A stretch of DNA of 64,000 nucleotides from assembly GCF_022829605.1 (NCBI RefSeq), contig NZ_JAKSYD010000204.1:1-64000 (forward strand), written 5' to 3'. The notes under the pieces are model-generated. The model made no database searches. It had not been told where the DNA came from and saw only the letters and a list, made by a program, of their open reading frames with translations. The position numbers and the translations under genes are program-made. Numbering within the stretch: position 1 is the first letter of the stretch; each line of letters opens with the position of its first letter. Source of the stretch: Methylobacterium sp. E-065 (GTDB lineage Bacteria; Pseudomonadota; Alphaproteobacteria; Rhizobiales; Beijerinckiaceae). Of this stretch, positions 9,080 to 17,576 are shown one piece after another.

Positions 9080-10387
9080 TCAGACAGGAAGCTCCTTATT
9101 CGCGGTCTCAGGAGCCATCCAGATTGTCGGCAAGCCAATGAGATAGATTAGCGAGATGATTGCCAGAGCTTCCGGATACGATCCTGTCACGACCACGAGA
9201 CTGCCGACGATCGTCGGCCCGAGAGCGCCTAGGATGCGCCCGAAGCTAAAAGCGAAGCCGGACCCGAAGGCCCGGCGGCGCGTCGGAAACAGCTCGGGCA
9301 GCCAGATCGTGTAGAGCGCGAACACCGCGTTGGTAAAGAAGCCGACGAGCGGCAGCAGCGCGATGAACAGCGTCACGCTGTCGAGCCAGACGGCGGCGCC
9401 GAGATAGGCCACGAGGTTGATGGTGAAGGCGCCGAGGAAGAAGGCCGTGGCCGTCCGGCGGCGGCTGCCGAACCATGTCGCGATGAACGGCATCGCGAGG
9501 CAGCCGATCAGCGTGCCGATGTTGGTGATGATCCCACTGATCGCCGCCACCTTCTGGGCGGCGGCGGGCGTCGAGCCGGCGGCAACGAGCTTGCTGATCA
9601 CCAGGGTCGGTGCCCAGTAGGTCGAGGACCACAGGCCGAGGATGATGCAGGACATCATCAGCCCGGCCGCCCAGGTGGAGCGGCCCTGCGGCCCCGTGAA
9701 CATGGCGGCGAGGCCCGGCTGATCAGGGCCGGACTCGGTCCGCGCCTGCTGTGCCCGCGGCGGCTCCTGCACGGTGGCGCGGATCGCCACCACGAGGAGG
9801 GCCGGCAGCACGCCCAGGAAGAACATGCCCCGCCAGCCGATCACCGGGGCGAGGAACGAAGCGGCCGCGCCCAGCAGCAGGCCGGTCGGCGTCGCGGTGT
9901 GGAGCCAGCCCGCGAGGCGCACGCGCTGATGCTCGCTCACCGATTCGTGGAGCAGCGGCGTGCCGGCCGCCCACTCGCCGCCGACGCCGAACCCCGCGCA
10001 GAACCGGAACACCGCGAAGGAGACAAGCCCGCCCGCGAGGCCGCAGAGCCCGGTGAACACCGAGTAGACGAGGATCGTCAGGCACATCACCTTCACGCGC
10101 CCGATCCGGTCGGCGAGCCAGCCCCAGAACATCGAGCAGGCCCAGCCGAGCATGAAGATCGAGAAGAAGTAGCCGCCATAGAGCGCGATCGTGCCGCGGG
10201 CGGGCTCTATGCCGCCGGCCGCGAGGAGGTCCGACACCGCCGGGACCAGCACGAAGATGTAGATGGCCGAGTCGAAGCCATCGAGCATCCAGCCCGCCCA
10301 GGTGATCCAGAAAACCCGGGTGCTCGATGTCATCCGTGCGGCTGTGGGCGTGCGGTCCGGGACCGCGGCGAGGCTCAAGCGGTCCAT
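9080..10387 (-). CDS. MFS transporter, aromatic-acid:proton symporter-like
   Basis: 435 residues and 12 membrane segments. The first helix carries GWMLDGFDSAIYIFVLVPAV, in which the Asp of the DGxD motif is typical of the AAHS and related metabolite:proton symporter carriers. The cytoplasmic loop GWLADRIGRVKVM and the later LPELFPTRRRAFGSGFAF are also canonical. The start ATG has GGAG eight bases upstream. It follows the CoA-transferase gene by 70 bases in a run of same-strand genes and is probably the last gene of that operon. The substrate is unknown; an aromatic or branched carboxylate is likely. Confidence 0.85.
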   Translation of the reverse strand: MDRLSLAAVPDRTPTAARMTSSTRVFWITWAGWMLDGFDSAIYIFVLVPAVSDLLAAGGIEPARGTIALYGGYFFSIFMLGWACSMFWGWLADRIGRVKVMCLTILVYSVFTGLCGLAGGLVSFAVFRFCAGFGVGGEWAAGTPLLHESVSEHQRVRLAGWLHTATPTGLLLGAAASFLAPVIGWRGMFFLGVLPALLVVAIRATVQEPPRAQQARTESGPDQPGLAAMFTGPQGRSTWAAGLMMSCIILGLWSSTYWAPTLVISKLVAAGSTPAAAQKVAAISGIITNIGTLIGCLAMPFIATWFGSRRRTATAFFLGAFTINLVAYLGAAVWLDSVTLFIALLPLVGFFTNAVFALYTIWLPELFPTRRRAFGSGFAFSFGRILGALGPTIVGSLVVVTGSYPEALAIISLIYLIGLPTIWMAPETANKELPV

Positions 10388-10457
10388 GGACGTCTCCGAT
10401 CCGGCATGGTGTCCTCCCCTGATGGCCGCCCGGTCTCGGCGCCGGGCTGGCGGGTCA

Positions 10458-11630
10458 TCAGATCACGCGCTTCTCCCGCAGGTCCGCCACCGCCTGCGCG
10501 TCGAAGCCGAAGGCGTTCAGGATCGCGTCGCTCTGCGCGCCGAGATCGGGCGCCGCTGTCCGCACGTGCCCTTCCGAGCGGGACATCCGGATCGGCTGGG
10601 CGACCAGACCGATGGGCCCGAGGCGCGGGTGCTCCACCGTCTCGGCCATGCCGAGATGCTGCACCTGCGGGTCGGAGAAGACCTCATCCATCGTGTAGAC
10701 GGGGCCGCAGGCGATCTCGGCGGCGTTCAGGGCCTCGACCCACTGGGCGGCGTTCCGGGTCCGTGTCACCGCGGCGATCGCCTCGGCGAGGTCGTGGCGG
10801 TTGCGGCTGCGGGCCGGCTGGTCGGCGAAGCGCGGATCCTCGGCCCATTCGGGATGGCCCAGCACGCCGCACAGGCGCCGCCACATGGCCTCGCCGATCG
10901 GCGCAATGTTGACGTGTCCGTCGACGGTCGGGAACGCGCCCATCGGGCTCGCGGTCGGATGGTGGTTGCCGATCTGCGGCGGGACCTCGTGGTCCATGGT
11001 CCAGCGCGCCGCCTGGAAGTCGAGCAACGCGATCTGGGCCTGCAGCAGCGAGGTCTGGATCCACTGCCCCTGGCCCGACTGCTCCCGCTCTAGGAGCGCC
11101 GTCAGGATGCCGAGGGCGCAGTACAGGCCGGCGCTCGAATCGGCCACCGCGATGCCGGCCCGCACCGGCCCCCCGCCGACCTCGCCGGTGATCGACATCA
11201 GCCCGCCCATCCCCTGCGCGATCTGATCGAGGCCGGGGCGCATGCGGTAGGGGCCGTCTTGCCCGTAGCCGGAGATGCTGGCGTAGACGAGCCGGGGGTT
11301 CTCGGCCGCCAAATCCGCGTAGCCGATGCCGAGGCGGTCCTTCACGTCCGGTCGGAAGTTCTCGACGAGGACGTCGGCCGACCGGACGAGCCGCTTCAGC
11401 ACGGCGACGCCCTCGGGGTGCTTCAGGTCGAGGGTGAGGCTGCGCTTGTTCCGGTGCAGGTTCTGGAAATCCGAGCCGTCGCGGTTGCCGCCGATCCGGT
11501 CGCCCCCGGGGGGCTCGATCTTGATGACGTCGGCGCCCCAATCGGCGAGCTGGCGCACGGCCGTGGGCCCCGAGCGCACGCGGGTAAGATCCAGTACCGT
11601 GAAGCGGCTCAGCGCGGTGGCAGAGGGCAT
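10458..11630 (-). CDS. CaiB/BaiF family (class III) CoA-transferase
   Basis: 390 residues, the usual length. The N-terminal VLDLTRVRSGPTAVRQLADWGADVIKIEPPGGD and the block RADVLVENFRPDV-like (here SADVLVENFRPD) are diagnostic. The probable catalytic Asp lies in AGIAVADSSAGLY (about residue 160). It would move CoA between a donor acyl-CoA and a free organic acid. It lies 42 bases after a crotonase-family gene, so the two likely act in sequence: activation, then hydration or lyase chemistry on the CoA ester. Itaconate-type, branched-chain or aromatic acids are possible; the sequence does not decide. Confidence 0.9.
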   Translation of the reverse strand: MPSATALSRFTVLDLTRVRSGPTAVRQLADWGADVIKIEPPGGDRIGGNRDGSDFQNLHRNKRSLTLDLKHPEGVAVLKRLVRSADVLVENFRPDVKDRLGIGYADLAAENPRLVYASISGYGQDGPYRMRPGLDQIAQGMGGLMSITGEVGGGPVRAGIAVADSSAGLYCALGILTALLEREQSGQGQWIQTSLLQAQIALLDFQAARWTMDHEVPPQIGNHHPTASPMGAFPTVDGHVNIAPIGEAMWRRLCGVLGHPEWAEDPRFADQPARSRNRHDLAEAIAAVTRTRNAAQWVEALNAAEIACGPVYTMDEVFSDPQVQHLGMAETVEHPRLGPIGLVAQPIRMSRSEGHVRTAAPDLGAQSDAILNAFGFDAQAVADLREKRVI

Positions 11631-11672
11631 GGGCGTCTCCCGGTTTCGCGTGACGTGGAGGTCGGGCGCCGC

Positions 11673-12461
11673 TCAGCGGCCCTTGAAGTTCGGCGGCCGC
11701 TTCTCGCGGAAGGCGATCGGACCCTCCCGGTAATCCTCGCTGGCGAAGCAGGCCTTGATCGCCCAGTCGATGGCGGCAAGCGCGTCCGGGCCGGGCTCGG
11801 TGGTGGCGGCGTCGATGGCGAGCTTGGCGGCCGCGATGGTCAGCGGCGCGTTGGCGGCGACGCCGGTCCCATAGGCGCGGACCTCCTCCTCCAGCGCCTC
11901 CCTGGGCACGACCCGGTTGATCAGCCCCATGCCGAGCGCCTCGGCGGTGTCGAACTGGCGCGCCGAGTAGAAGATGTCCTTGGCGCGCGAGGGCCCGACC
12001 ACGTCGACGAGGCGGCGCATGCCGGCGTAGCGGTAGCCGAGCCCGAGCTTGGCCGCGGGAATGGCGAAGCGCGTGCCCTCGGCGGCGAAGCGCAGGTCGC
12101 AGGCCAGCGCCAGGGCGAGGCCGCCGCCGATGCAGTAGCCCCGCACCATGGCCAGCGTCGGCTTGGAGCAGGTCTGGATGATCGCGGTCGCCGCGTCGGC
12201 GGCGGCGTTGTAGGCCATCTGGGCCTCACCGGAGCCGCGCTTCGTCTCGAACTCGGAGATGTCGGCGCCGGACACGAATGCTTTCTCGCCCGCGCCCTTC
12301 AGCGCGACGATGCGGATCTCCGGATCCTCCGCAAGGCCGGCGATCGCTTCGGGCACGCCACCCCACATCTCGAACGTCATGGCGTTGTGCTTGGCGACAT
12401 TGCTGAAGATCAGCCAGCCGATCGGCCCGTCCCGCTGCACGATGAGTTGGGGGTCTGCCAT
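11673..12461 (-). CDS. Enoyl-CoA hydratase/isomerase (crotonase) family protein with altered catalytic acids
   Basis: 262 residues, normal for the family. The oxyanion-hole segments AFVSGADISEF (about residue 65) and GYCIGGGLALA (about 110) are present. Aligned by eye with rat crotonase, Glu144 (in QPEILLG) corresponds to Ala in IPAAKLG, and Glu164 to Asp in AKDIFYS. A plain hydratase needs both Glu residues, so another crotonase reaction (isomerisation, hydrolysis, lyase) is more likely. The start has CGAGGA upstream. The first 52 bases overlap the 3' end of the MFS gene before it. Confidence 0.8.
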   Translation of the reverse strand: MADPQLIVQRDGPIGWLIFSNVAKHNAMTFEMWGGVPEAIAGLAEDPEIRIVALKGAGEKAFVSGADISEFETKRGSGEAQMAYNAAADAATAIIQTCSKPTLAMVRGYCIGGGLALALACDLRFAAEGTRFAIPAAKLGLGYRYAGMRRLVDVVGPSRAKDIFYSARQFDTAEALGMGLINRVVPREALEEEVRAYGTGVAANAPLTIAAAKLAIDAATTEPGPDALAAIDWAIKACFASEDYREGPIAFREKRPPNFKGR

Positions 12462-13855
12462 GGAATCAGTCCTCGGTTGGTTTGGCTGTGATCGTCACGG
12501 ATCGGGAACCGGTCGCGCGCGTCGTCCCCGCCTGTAAGGCTTCCCGCGACCCGCTCCGGATCGAGGCTCGCGGTGCCGCCTTCCTTCAGGAACAGCGTCG
12601 TAATGAACGTGCAGGCGATGCAGGCACTGACGTAGTAGAAGAACAAGCTCTCGTAGCCGAGATGCTTGAACCAAAGGCCGACATACTCGGCGCTCCCGCC
12701 GAACAGGGATGTCGCCAGGGTATAGGGCAGGCCGACGCCCAGCACCCGCACGCTGGTCGGGAACAGCTCCGCCTTCACCACCGAGTTCACCGAGGTGTAG
12801 CCGGACACGATGACCAGCGCGATCATCAGGAGGGCCAACGCCGACCACGCGTCGTGGACGCGCGTCATCGCGGTCATCAGTGGCACGGTGCCCAGCGTCC
12901 CGAGCACGCCGAAGGCGAGCAGCAGGGGCTTGCGCCCGATCCGGTCCGACAGCGCCCCGAGCAGCGGCTGAAGCAGGGCGAACACGAACAGCGTGGTGCA
13001 GGAGACCAGCGTCGTCTGGTCCCGCGTCAGCCCCGCTGAGTTCGACAGGAAGCGGTGCATGTAGACGGTGTAGGTGAAGAACGCGACCGTGCCGCCGACC
13101 GTCATGCCGGCGACCAGCACCAGCGCGCGCGGGTTGGAGAGGAGCCGCAGGGTTGGCCGCTCGGGCAGACCCCTGCGCTTAAGCGCCTTGAACTGGTCCG
13201 TCTCGTCGATTTTCCGGCGCAGGGCGTAGCCGATGACCGCGCAGGCCGCCCCGATGGCGAACGGGATGCGCCAGCCCCAGGCGGCGATCTGGTCGGTGCT
13301 CAGGAGACTCCGCATCACGACGAGCAGGAGGGTTGCCAGCAGCTGGCCCGAGATCAGCGTCACGTAGTTGAAGCTGCTGAAGAATCCGCGGCGGCGGGGA
13401 TCCGCGATTTCCGTCAGGTAGACGGAACTCGCCCCGTACTCGCCACCGAGCGACAAGCCCTGCAGCATGCGCGCGAGGAGCAGAACGGCCGGCGCCAGGA
13501 TGCCGGCCTGCGCGTAGGTGGGGCAGACCGCGATCAGCAGGGAGCCCGCGCACATCAGGGTCACGCACAGGCTCAAAGCGGTGCGCCGCCCGTGCCGGTC
13601 GGCGTAGACGCCGAAGATCCAGCTTCCGAGGGGCCGCAGCAGGAAGCCCAGGGCGAAGATCCCGGCCGCGTTGAGGAGTTGCACGTTCGGCGAGTCGCCG
13701 GGGAAGAATTGCGGCGCGAAGTAGAGCGAGAACGCCGTGTAGATGTGCAGATCGAACCACTCGATCAGGTTGCCGACCGACCCGCCGAGGATCGAGGCGA
13801 CGCGGTGGTGAAGGGCAGGGCGCGCCTCCCCGAGGGCGGTGTCCGTGGCGAGCAT
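12410..13855 (-). CDS. MFS transporter, metabolite:H+ symporter (MHS) type
   Basis: 481 residues with 12 helices. SVGNLIEWFDLHIYTAFSLYFAP and the loop GVYADRHGRRTALSLCV are typical of citrate, proline/betaine or alpha-ketoglutarate carriers of the MHS group. The start ATG at 13855 has GGAGG upstream and follows the previous MFS stop by 13 bases. The protein should end near LFLKEGG plus a short tail. The last 30 residues or so (rich in Asp, Ser and Arg) read through into the crotonase gene, overlapping it by 52 bases, which suggests that an original stop codon was lost. Confidence 0.8.
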   Translation of the reverse strand: MLATDTALGEARPALHHRVASILGGSVGNLIEWFDLHIYTAFSLYFAPQFFPGDSPNVQLLNAAGIFALGFLLRPLGSWIFGVYADRHGRRTALSLCVTLMCAGSLLIAVCPTYAQAGILAPAVLLLARMLQGLSLGGEYGASSVYLTEIADPRRRGFFSSFNYVTLISGQLLATLLLVVMRSLLSTDQIAAWGWRIPFAIGAACAVIGYALRRKIDETDQFKALKRRGLPERPTLRLLSNPRALVLVAGMTVGGTVAFFTYTVYMHRFLSNSAGLTRDQTTLVSCTTLFVFALLQPLLGALSDRIGRKPLLLAFGVLGTLGTVPLMTAMTRVHDAWSALALLMIALVIVSGYTSVNSVVKAELFPTSVRVLGVGLPYTLATSLFGGSAEYVGLWFKHLGYESLFFYYVSACIACTFITTLFLKEGGTASLDPERVAGSLTGGDDARDRFPIRDDHSQTNRGLIPWQTPNSSCSGTGRSAG

Positions 13856-13868
13856 CGCGGATCCTCCG

Positions 13869-15212
13869 TTACCGTGTCGCAGAGGCAGCGCAGCGCCGCT
13901 CGAAGGCGGGGGCGAGCAGGGCCTGCACGCCCCCCAGGAAGGCGACTCCGGCCAGGAATAGGAGGCCGTAGGTGAAGTGCCCCGTCGCGTCCTTGATCCA
14001 GCCGACGAGGTAGGGGGGCAGGAAGCCCGACAGGTTGCCGAGCGCCGTCACCATGGCGATCGAGCCCGCCGCCGCCGGGCCGGGAAAGCTCTCCGTGTAG
14101 AGGGCGAGCGACGGGCCTTTCAGCCCGTAGATCCCGATCATCACCACGCAGATCGCGGCGAACTGCGCGAGCGGCTGGGCGAGCCAGACCGAGGCCGTGA
14201 GGCCGGCGGCGACCAGGAAGGTCATGGCGGCAGTCGGCACGATCCGGTCCGCGTGCCGGTCCGACCACCAGCCGCCCAGCACCATGGCCAGCGTGCCGAA
14301 CGCGTAGGGGATCGCGGTCACGAAACCGGTCTGGGCGTTGGTCAGGCCGGCGGCCTTGATGATCTGCGGCAGCCACAGGCTCAGGCCGTAGCTCGCCGTC
14401 GTGACGTTGAAGAACAGGAGCGCGTAGAACAGCACCCGCGGATCGCGGATCGTCGCCCAGACGTTCCGCGCGGCGTGCGCCCGGACCGGCTCGGCGGCCA
14501 GCGTCCGGCGCAGCCAGTCCCGCTGCTCGCGGCTCAACCATTCGGCCTTGTCGGGCGTGTCGGTCAGGACGAACAGCAGCAGCACGCCGAGGACAACGGC
14601 CGGCAGCCCCTCGATGATGTACATCCACTGCCAGCCGGACAGGCCGAGCCACCCGTCGAGGCCGAGCAGCAGCCCGGAGATCGGCGCGCCGACGAGGCTC
14701 GAGACCGCCATGCCAACCAGCATGATGCCGATGCAGCGGGCGCGGTAGGCCTTCGGGTACCAGAGCGAGGCGAACAGGAGCAGGCCGGGGAAGAACCCGG
14801 CCTCCGCGACGCCGAGCAGGAACCGGGCGATGCAGAACGAGACCGGCCCGGTCACGAGCGCCATCCCGGCCGAGATGAAGCCCCAGGTGATCATGATGCG
14901 AGACAGCCAAATCCGGGCGCCGACCCGGCCCATCATCACGTTGCTCGGATACTCGAACAGGAAGTAGCCGAGGAAGAAGATCCCGGCGCCCCAGCCGTAG
15001 GCGGTGGCCGAGAGGCCGAGCTCCCGGTTGGCCGTCAGCGCCGCGAAGCCGACATTCACCCGGTCGATGAACGAGACCATGTAGGCGACGACGAGGATCG
15101 GCATGAACCGTCGGTTGATCCGGCGGATCGTGTCACGCTCCAGGTCCGTCACCGCGTCCGACCGCATGCCGTCCTGTACGGCGAGGCCGGCGGGGATTGC
15201 CCGCGTGTCCAT
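13869..15212 (-). CDS. MFS transporter, ACS type (tartrate/phthalate-like)
   Basis: 447 residues. VSFIDRVNVGFAALTANRELGLS and GAGIFFLGYFLFEYPSNVMM are hallmarks of the ACS branch that contains tartrate and phthalate importers, as are GVAEAGFFPGLLLF and WYPKAYRAR. Twelve membrane segments are expected. The start ATG has GGAGGAG eight bases upstream. It lies between the MmgE/PrpD gene and a second MFS gene on the same strand, an unusual tandem of two importers from different MFS families in one operon. Confidence 0.88.
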   Translation of the reverse strand: MDTRAIPAGLAVQDGMRSDAVTDLERDTIRRINRRFMPILVVAYMVSFIDRVNVGFAALTANRELGLSATAYGWGAGIFFLGYFLFEYPSNVMMGRVGARIWLSRIMITWGFISAGMALVTGPVSFCIARFLLGVAEAGFFPGLLLFASLWYPKAYRARCIGIMLVGMAVSSLVGAPISGLLLGLDGWLGLSGWQWMYIIEGLPAVVLGVLLLFVLTDTPDKAEWLSREQRDWLRRTLAAEPVRAHAARNVWATIRDPRVLFYALLFFNVTTASYGLSLWLPQIIKAAGLTNAQTGFVTAIPYAFGTLAMVLGGWWSDRHADRIVPTAAMTFLVAAGLTASVWLAQPLAQFAAICVVMIGIYGLKGPSLALYTESFPGPAAAGSIAMVTALGNLSGFLPPYLVGWIKDATGHFTYGLLFLAGVAFLGGVQALLAPAFERRCAASATR

Positions 15213-15282
15213 GCGCTCTCCTCCCTGGAGGCCGCCGGCCGATCTCGCGGCTCTGGCGGGTGTGTTCTGGCGGCGCGGACGC

Positions 15283-16662
15283 CTAGTCCGGCCCCGGCGG
15301 TCCGAGCCCGAGCCGCGACACCGCCTCGGCCGGGGCCGTGTCGAGGGTCCGCAGGGTCGCGAGGAGATCGGCCGCTGCCGCCGCGCCCACGGCGGGCGCG
15401 GCGAGTTCGCGGAACTTGTCGGCCAGCTCGTCGTCGGTGAGCGGCGCGTCCGGGTCGCCCTTGCGGGTCGGCTGCCGCTGCGTGAGGCGGCGCCCGTCCG
15501 TCAGTGTGATGGTCACCACGGCCGAGCGCCGTCCCGGGAACGCGGCCTCGCACTCCGGATCGACCACCATCGCGACGCGGCGCATCAGCGCCTGGACCCG
15601 CGGATCGGCGAGGCGCTCCGGCGAGACCGCATCGAGCCGAACGCTGCCGTGGACCACGGCGCTCGCCACCGTGAAGGGCGTCGAGAACCGCCCCTCGAAG
15701 GGCGTTGCGACCGCGCGCCGGTCGGTGACGTCGAGGGCCGTCCGGTAGGTGCCGATGGTAATCGCCGCGATGGCGTCGAGGTCGAGATCCGGCCGCAGCG
15801 CCAGGGCGGCGTCGATGGCCGCGAAGGCGTGGCCGCAGCAGCCGTGGTTCTTGAACGTCATGGCGCAGATGTTGTAGCGGCGCCCCAGATCCTCGACGGC
15901 GCGCGCCCAGTCCGCGCCCCGGCTCATCGCGGCCCCGAACCCGGCCTCACCCTCCAGCACGTCGAGGGCGCCGGTGACGCCGCGGCTGGCCGCCAGGGCG
16001 GCGAGCGCCCCGGCCTCCGCGGCGTGCCCGGCATGGAGCGGCTTCGACATGGCGTCGGAGCGAAAGGCCTGCTGAAGCCCGGCCGCCATCGTGGCGGCGG
16101 TGGCCAGCGCGTGGGCCATGCGCCCGGCATCGAGGCCGAGCAGGGCAGCGGTCGCGGCGGCGGCCCCGAAGGTGCCGATCGTGCCGGTCGTGTGCCAGTA
16201 GCGATAGTGCGACGGCTGCACCGCCACGCCGATGCGCGTCGAGACCTCGTAGCCAATCACGATGGCGCGCAGCAAAGCCGCGCCGTCGGCGCCGGATGCC
16301 TGCGCGGCCGCGAGCGCCGCGCCGATCACCGGGCAGCCGGGATGGTAGATCGCATCGCGAAAGATGTCGTCGAACTCGATGATGTGCGAGGCGGTGGCGT
16401 TGATCAGCGCCGCCGTGCGTAAGGGCCCTCGGCGCCCGGTGCCGTACACCACGGCTCCGCCTTCCGCCCCGAACTCGTCCGCGAGCGCCGCGGCCAGCAG
16501 GGTCGCGGGCGGGAGCTGCGCGCCCGGCAGGAGCGCGGCGAACCAGTCGATCAGGGCGCGCTTGGCGTGGTGCAGTACGTCCGCCGGCAGCGATCGCTCG
16601 CACTCGGCGGCCGCGTAATCCGCCAGCGCCTCGATCACCGTGCCGGGGTGAGCCGCGGTCAC
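15283..16662 (-). CDS. MmgE/PrpD family protein (cytoplasmic form)
   Basis: About 459 residues. The family includes 2-methylcitrate dehydratase, cis-aconitate decarboxylase and iminodisuccinate epimerase. Seen here are DVLHHAKRALIDWFAALL, ATASHIIEFDDIFRDAIYHPGCPVI with its Asp-Asp pair, and KPLHAGHAAEAGALAA. There is no signal peptide, unlike the two homologues at 21981 and 23524. The GTG at 16662, five bases after the aldolase stop, is preferred. An ATG at 16722 would overlap the aldolase by 55 bases and lacks a ribosome binding site. The substrate is probably a hydroxy-di- or tricarboxylate. Confidence 0.85.
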   Translation of the reverse strand: MTAAHPGTVIEALADYAAAECERSLPADVLHHAKRALIDWFAALLPGAQLPPATLLAAALADEFGAEGGAVVYGTGRRGPLRTAALINATASHIIEFDDIFRDAIYHPGCPVIGAALAAAQASGADGAALLRAIVIGYEVSTRIGVAVQPSHYRYWHTTGTIGTFGAAAATAALLGLDAGRMAHALATAATMAAGLQQAFRSDAMSKPLHAGHAAEAGALAALAASRGVTGALDVLEGEAGFGAAMSRGADWARAVEDLGRRYNICAMTFKNHGCCGHAFAAIDAALALRPDLDLDAIAAITIGTYRTALDVTDRRAVATPFEGRFSTPFTVASAVVHGSVRLDAVSPERLADPRVQALMRRVAMVVDPECEAAFPGRRSAVVTITLTDGRRLTQRQPTRKGDPDAPLTDDELADKFRELAAPAVGAAAAADLLATLRTLDTAPAEAVSRLGLGPPGPD

Positions 16663-16667
16663 GGCGA

Positions 16668-17471
16668 TCAATCCCGGTAGGTCGGGTCGATCCGGTCGAG
16701 TTTGCGCAGGAGCGCCGGCCATTCGAGCACGCCGAACGGGCGGCGCACCTCGGGCCGGTAGAGGTGGTTGGTCTTGGCGATGACCTCATCCGACGGCAGG
16801 ACGAGGTCGGTGCTCGCCGCCATCGCCATGAGCTGCGCCTTGCAGGCGAGTTCCGCGCGGTAGATGTTGCTGAAGGCCTGCGGCACGGTCGGCCCGACCA
16901 CAAGCAGGCCGTGGTTGCGCAGAATCATCAGGTCGGCCTCGCCGAGATCGTCCACGATGCGCTTCTGCTCGTCGAGATCGACCGCCACGCCCTCGTAATC
17001 GTGGTAGGCGACGGTCGAGAAGCGCATCGCCGTCTGGGTCATCGGCAGGAGGCCGCACTTCATGGCGGAGATCGCCATGCCGGCTGGTGTGTGCGTGTGG
17101 ATCACGCAATCGACCTCGTGCCGGGCACGGTGGACCGCGCTGTGGATCACGAAGCCGGCGCGGTTCACGCCGTAATCGAAATCGGGCTTGTCGACGATGT
17201 TGCCGTCGAAATCGATCTTGACGAGGTTCGAGGCCGAGATCTCCTCGTAGAGCAGCCCGTAGGCGTTGATCAGGAAGTGCTCCGGCTCGCCGGGGACGCG
17301 AACCGAGATGTGGTTCGCGATCATGTCGGTCATGTCCCAAAGCGCGACCAGCCGGTAGCAGGCCGCGAGGTTGACCCGCGCCTCCCATTCCTTGGGCGAG
17401 ACCCGATCGCGCATCGAGGGCAGGTCGAGGTCGTAGCGCTTCCCCTGAAGCTCGGCGATGCCGCTCGTCAT
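16668..17471 (-). CDS. Class II aldolase/adducin family protein
   Basis: 267 residues. Metal ligands are visible as the HTH of CVIHTHTPAG and the later His in LRNHGLLVVG. MIANHISVRVPG and INAYGLLYEEISASNLV are conserved in the subfamily without a sugar-phosphate loop. Known relatives carry out retro-aldol cleavage or decarboxylation using zinc or another divalent metal. The start ATG has GGAGGA seven bases upstream. It is the first gene of the run 17471 to 9080, with a dyad symmetry just upstream at 17553. It probably cleaves a hydroxylated acid made by its neighbours. Confidence 0.88.
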   Translation of the reverse strand: MTSGIAELQGKRYDLDLPSMRDRVSPKEWEARVNLAACYRLVALWDMTDMIANHISVRVPGEPEHFLINAYGLLYEEISASNLVKIDFDGNIVDKPDFDYGVNRAGFVIHSAVHRARHEVDCVIHTHTPAGMAISAMKCGLLPMTQTAMRFSTVAYHDYEGVAVDLDEQKRIVDDLGEADLMILRNHGLLVVGPTVPQAFSNIYRAELACKAQLMAMAASTDLVLPSDEVIAKTNHLYRPEVRRPFGVLEWPALLRKLDRIDPTYRD

Positions 17472-17552
17472 CCGCTCCTCCCGTCTGTCCGGCGCGGGTC
17501 CCGCGGGATCCGGCGCATCAGCGTGCGTTGACCGGAGGGTCGCTTACTTCCA

Positions 17553-17576
17553 AAAAATTTACAACCGTGAATTTTT
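17553..17576. promoter_or_regulatory. Candidate IclR operator, overlapping the 3' end of the IclR gene
   Basis: Inverted repeat AAAAATTTAC-AACC-GTGAATTTTT with ten-base arms and one mismatch. It contains the stop codon of the IclR gene and lies about 80 bases upstream of the aldolase start, where the promoter of the 17471-9080 operon should be. Its core TTTACAACCGTGAA resembles sites at 18369 and 19410. A weak AT-rich terminator is the alternative. Confidence 0.5.
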
